NCBI GenBank assembly: GCA_003671025.1
Contig: QWPW01000001.1
Span: forward strand, 204,461-268,460
DNA length: 64,000 bases
Reading direction: 5' to 3'
Origin: Planctomycetota bacterium
GTDB taxonomy: Bacteria; Planctomycetota; Phycisphaerae; Phycisphaerales; SM1A02
The translations under genes were made by a program, and so were the position numbers. Shown one piece after another: positions 61,766 through 64,000 of this stretch; the stretch's first letter is position 1; the number at the start of each line of letters is the position of its first letter. The notes under the pieces were generated by a model. The model was not told where the DNA came from and did no database searches. It saw only the letters and a program-made list of their open reading frames with translations.

Positions 61766-62776
61766 TTAGCGCGGCCGCGTGGGCTCACTCGCGGCATCAA
61801 ACGCAGCATCAAAGATCGTGACTCCTTCAAGCGACGAGAGTTCGCGCGCGAGCGCGTCCATCAGCAGGCGCTCACGGCTGAGCCGCAACATGGCGCGGCA
61901 CTCTTCGCGCGAGGCACTCATGCTGACGCCATCCGCAGGAAACTCTTCGATCGGTTGCACGAGATAGAAGCGACCAGAGTCAAACACGGGCGCACCGATG
62001 CGATTGATGTTGGCTGTGAATATCGCCGCGCGCAGCGACTCGGGATAGCTCGGGTCACGACGCGTGATTGGCGCAAGCAAGCCACCGCGCGTGGCACTCT
62101 CGTGCAGCGAACGAGCGACCGCGAGGTCAGAAAAAGTTTGACCGTTGTTCACCGCGGTGATGAACTGTTCAGCGTCGGCGAGCGACGTGAGCACTGCGAG
62201 TCGCGCAACACGCTTGGGTCCATGAAGCATGTCAAACGCGTTTTGCATTCCTTCTTCATCGAGCGTGATCGTGGGCGCGATCAGCGCGCGCAATCCAGCG
62301 TTTCGTCGTAGCAGCGCCGAAAAACGCTGCTTGCCGAGTCCTTGTCGATTGCGGATTTCGCCGAGCAATTCCAGCGCGCGTGCTCCGTCAGGCGACAGGG
62401 TGCTCAAGAGCAGCGCTCGTTCCGCTTCGATCTTCTCACTGGTGATTTCAATGCGCGCCGCACGCAAGCGCTCTGCTAAGCGAACATCGAGCACTGCATC
62501 GCGCAAGATCGCTTGGCCAGTTGACTCGATGAGAGCCGTGCGCAATTGATCGAATCCAATCGCGCTGCCGTCGACGAGTGCGACCAATGTGCCGCCATCC
62601 TCTTGCGCGATTGAGCTCGCGGCGGTGGATGACGTGGTTGCGCTGGCATGCACTGGATCGGTGAGAAGTGCAGAAGGTTTTGAGGCGCAGCCGTACTGAA
62701 CAAGACTTACCGCACTCAGCGGCGCGAGTGCCGCGAGCGCAACGCTGTTGCGCAAAACATTTATTGTGATTCGCAT
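61766..62776 (-). CDS. PpiC/SurA-like peptidyl-prolyl isomerase-type lipoprotein
   Basis: 336 residues. A signal ends in SLVQYGC (lipobox). The N-terminal helical part has GQAILRDAVLDVRLAERLRA, as in SurA/PrsA chaperone domains. A parvulin-like region then gives VARLAVLTSLADAEQFITAVNNGQTFSDLAVARSLHESATRGGLLAPI and a RRDPSYPESLRAAIF block. It may assist folding of outer-membrane or LPS-export proteins. It is convergent with the LptG-like gene. Confidence 0.8.
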   Translation of the reverse strand: MRITINVLRNSVALAALAPLSAVSLVQYGCASKPSALLTDPVHASATTSSTAASSIAQEDGGTLVALVDGSAIGFDQLRTALIESTGQAILRDAVLDVRLAERLRAARIEITSEKIEAERALLLSTLSPDGARALELLGEIRNRQGLGKQRFSALLRRNAGLRALIAPTITLDEEGMQNAFDMLHGPKRVARLAVLTSLADAEQFITAVNNGQTFSDLAVARSLHESATRGGLLAPITRRDPSYPESLRAAIFTANINRIGAPVFDSGRFYLVQPIEEFPADGVSMSASREECRAMLRLSRERLLMDALARELSSLEGVTIFDAAFDAASEPTRPR

Positions 62777-62946
62777 TGTTGCAGGGTATCGGGGCGCGCT
62801 TTGCTGCGTACCGAAGGCCTCGCGTGCATAGTGACGAGCGCGAGAAGTCCCCGCGAAGGCGCCTTGGTGAGTCCATCGCTGATTTGCACGCGAATCTTCC
62901 GCTTGATGAAATCTGCAGCAACCGCGCGATGAGGTTCGCTACTCTC

Positions 62947-62994
62947 TGATCCACACACTGATCCACACACTGATGCACACACTGATCCACACAC
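62947..62994. repeat. 12-bp tandem repeat directly before a start codon (4 units)
   Basis: TGATCCACACAC occurs at 62947, 62959 and 62983, with one variant TGATGCACACAC at 62971. The array ends one base before the GTG start of the zinc-ribbon gene and takes up the whole place where a Shine-Dalgarno should be. Confidence 0.92.
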
Positions 62995-62995
62995 T

Positions 62996-63997
62996 GTGAG
63001 TGACGCACTCGCCATCCTCTGTCCTTACTGCGGGCATATGCAGAAACCCGCGCACAACTGCGAGTCGTGCGGCGGTCACTTTGATGTGTGGAGCCTCGCC
63101 GCGACCCACAACGAAATGGGCACGTGGTTCGTGCGTGATTCGCGTAATCCGCATTTCGTAGGACTCAGCTACAACGCGATGCTCGAGATGATTCGTCGCC
63201 ACGAGATCGGCCGCGACACGGTTGTGCGCGGACCGACCACGGGGCAGTTCTGGACCTTCGCTCGTCGCGCGCCGGGGTTGGCGCAGTACTTCGGCCGATG
63301 CGTTGCGTGCCAGTTTCCCATGGATGAATCGGCGCACGCGTGCACCGCCTGTCACGCGCTCGCGGGCAGGGCGACGGAACGCAACGACTACGGACTGCCA
63401 CCCACCACGCGCATCATCAAGCCCGTCGATGCGCGACCAGATTTCGCTGGATTCCTCGAGGATTCCAACGTGTTGTTGGTGCGCGTCGAACCCGCCCCCG
63501 CAGTGGCTGGCTCGATTTCTTCCACGACAACCGCCACGACATCTGCCACGACATCTTCAGCAACCTCTTCATCAGCCTCGGCCATCGCGCTCATCGCGGA
63601 GCCGCCGCGCACGGCGCCTCCCGTTCGCGCGACTGCACGCACGGTCACGCCTGCGGGCATGTCGCTCGACAGCACGCAAGAGAGTGCGGTGGCGCAACAT
63701 CGAGTGGCGATGATCGAGAACTCCCACATCGATCGTGGTCGCCTGCTCGAGCGATGGAATCGGTTTCTCTTGGCCGCGGCCGTGATGGGATTTGTCTCGG
63801 CGGTGATTCTCGCGCTGCTGTATGTGCGCGAAGTGGATCGCCGCGAGACCGAGACCATACAGGCGAAAAACGCCGCAAAACAAGCCAGTAAACGCGACGC
63901 CAGTGCCGACACGCAACGTTCCGCGCCGCTTGCTCCGACGACGGCGCCCGCATTGCCCGCGCTGCGCGAACCAGGTGTTGGCGCGGCCTCACGCTGA
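62996..63997 (+). CDS. Zinc-ribbon/GYF-like membrane protein
   Basis: 333 residues. An N-terminal zinc ribbon (CPYC and CESC) is followed by a GYF-like region, TWFVRDSRNPHFVGLSYNAM and VRGPTTGQFWTFARRAPGL, and a second cysteine set (CVAC, CTAC). A long Ser/Thr/Ala/Pro linker and one transmembrane helix (about residues 256-276) follow, then a basic tail. Such proteins are tail-anchored scaffolds of unknown role in planctomycetes. The GTG at 62996 is the only start before an in-frame stop at 62930. No Shine-Dalgarno is present; a 12-bp repeat array fills the leader. Confidence 0.75.
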   Translation: MSDALAILCPYCGHMQKPAHNCESCGGHFDVWSLAATHNEMGTWFVRDSRNPHFVGLSYNAMLEMIRRHEIGRDTVVRGPTTGQFWTFARRAPGLAQYFGRCVACQFPMDESAHACTACHALAGRATERNDYGLPPTTRIIKPVDARPDFAGFLEDSNVLLVRVEPAPAVAGSISSTTTATTSATTSSATSSSASAIALIAEPPRTAPPVRATARTVTPAGMSLDSTQESAVAQHRVAMIENSHIDRGRLLERWNRFLLAAAVMGFVSAVILALLYVREVDRRETETIQAKNAAKQASKRDASADTQRSAPLAPTTAPALPALREPGVGAASR

Positions 63998-64000
63998 CTC

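Noticed and set aside
62947-62994. The 12-bp array as a CRISPR repeat
   Set aside because: Units are contiguous without spacers, and no cas gene is present.

Overview
The window reads as a high-GC, Gram-negative chromosome segment, most probably from the Planctomycetota, class Phycisphaerae or a relative. Three things point there. The secreted beta-propeller/cytochrome protein at 6025-8724 ends in paired dockerin-like, Ca-binding repeats of the type common in that class. A coiled-coil protein with a BRCT-like end (14322-15680) and several small conserved proteins look planctomycetal. The outer-membrane toolkit includes a KdsC phosphatase, a giant LptC/LptA-like protein, two LptF/LptG permeases and an LpxL-type acyltransferase. 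The lineage is inferred from protein style; no rRNA or other phylogenetic marker beyond rpsT is present.

Layout. 1-12.6 kb: the end of a Tyr/Gly-rich protein, a GT61 glycosyltransferase, a HicA-like protein, a beta-lactamase-fold lipoprotein, secreted proteins (EF-hand, propeller-cytochrome-dockerin), a DUF3313-like lipoprotein, a DASS (SLC13) transporter and small unknowns. 12.7-19 kb (minus strand): a receiver-only regulator overlapping an LpxL-like acyltransferase, the coiled-coil/BRCT protein, a GspE/PilB ATPase and a FIST-domain protein. 19.3-25.8 kb (plus): rpsT, a CPBP protease, a MgtE-like transporter, kdsC, and the LptC/LptA-like giant overlapping kdsC by ATGA. 25.8-34.4 kb: tryptophan 2,3-dioxygenase, a large Tyr/Trp/Gly-rich lipoprotein, a DUF2339 membrane protein, an alpha/beta-hydrolase lipoprotein and a PdeM-like phosphoesterase that has lost its metal ligands. 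34.4-38.3 kb: rlmN overlapping an ABC exporter, then divergently a [2Fe-2S] ferredoxin and iscX. 38.4-48.0 kb: a Tat-exported nitrilase-family enzyme, then a tight three-gene set: TPR/FG-GAP lipoprotein, membrane-anchored five-haem TPR cytochrome, and membrane-anchored CRTAC1-type FG-GAP/UnbV protein. 48.1-55.3 kb: a zinc-ribbon coiled coil, cdsA, rhodanese, lipoprotein, a histone-tail/RecX-like fusion, a TPR protein, a propeller lipoprotein and an orphan NtrC-type regulator. 55.3-64 kb: a four-gene overlapping pseudopilin operon, the LptF/LptG pair, a PpiC/SurA-like lipoprotein and a zinc-ribbon/GYF-like membrane protein.

How the genes fit together. Envelope building is the main theme: KDO and lipid A steps (KdsC, LpxL-like), LPS export (LptC/A, LptF/G), phospholipid precursor (CdsA), type II secretion or pilus parts (GspE plus pseudopilins), and many lipoproteins. 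The second theme is electron transfer and calcium-dependent extracytoplasmic proteins (39.6-48.0 kb and 6.0-8.7 kb).

At the DNA level the spacers carry two kinds of structure: an ATGGGACAGGCACATT repeat family, which also occurs inside the DUF2339 gene, and short direct-repeat arrays with a 10-12 bp period, two of them at the very start of genes. Five convincing hairpins are described, four of them with a T-tract as factor-independent terminators. I found no tRNA, rRNA, CRISPR array, transposase or prophage. The best candidates for something undescribed are the three-gene cytochrome/FG-GAP cluster, the histone-tail/RecX-like protein and the metal-less PdeM-like pseudoenzyme.
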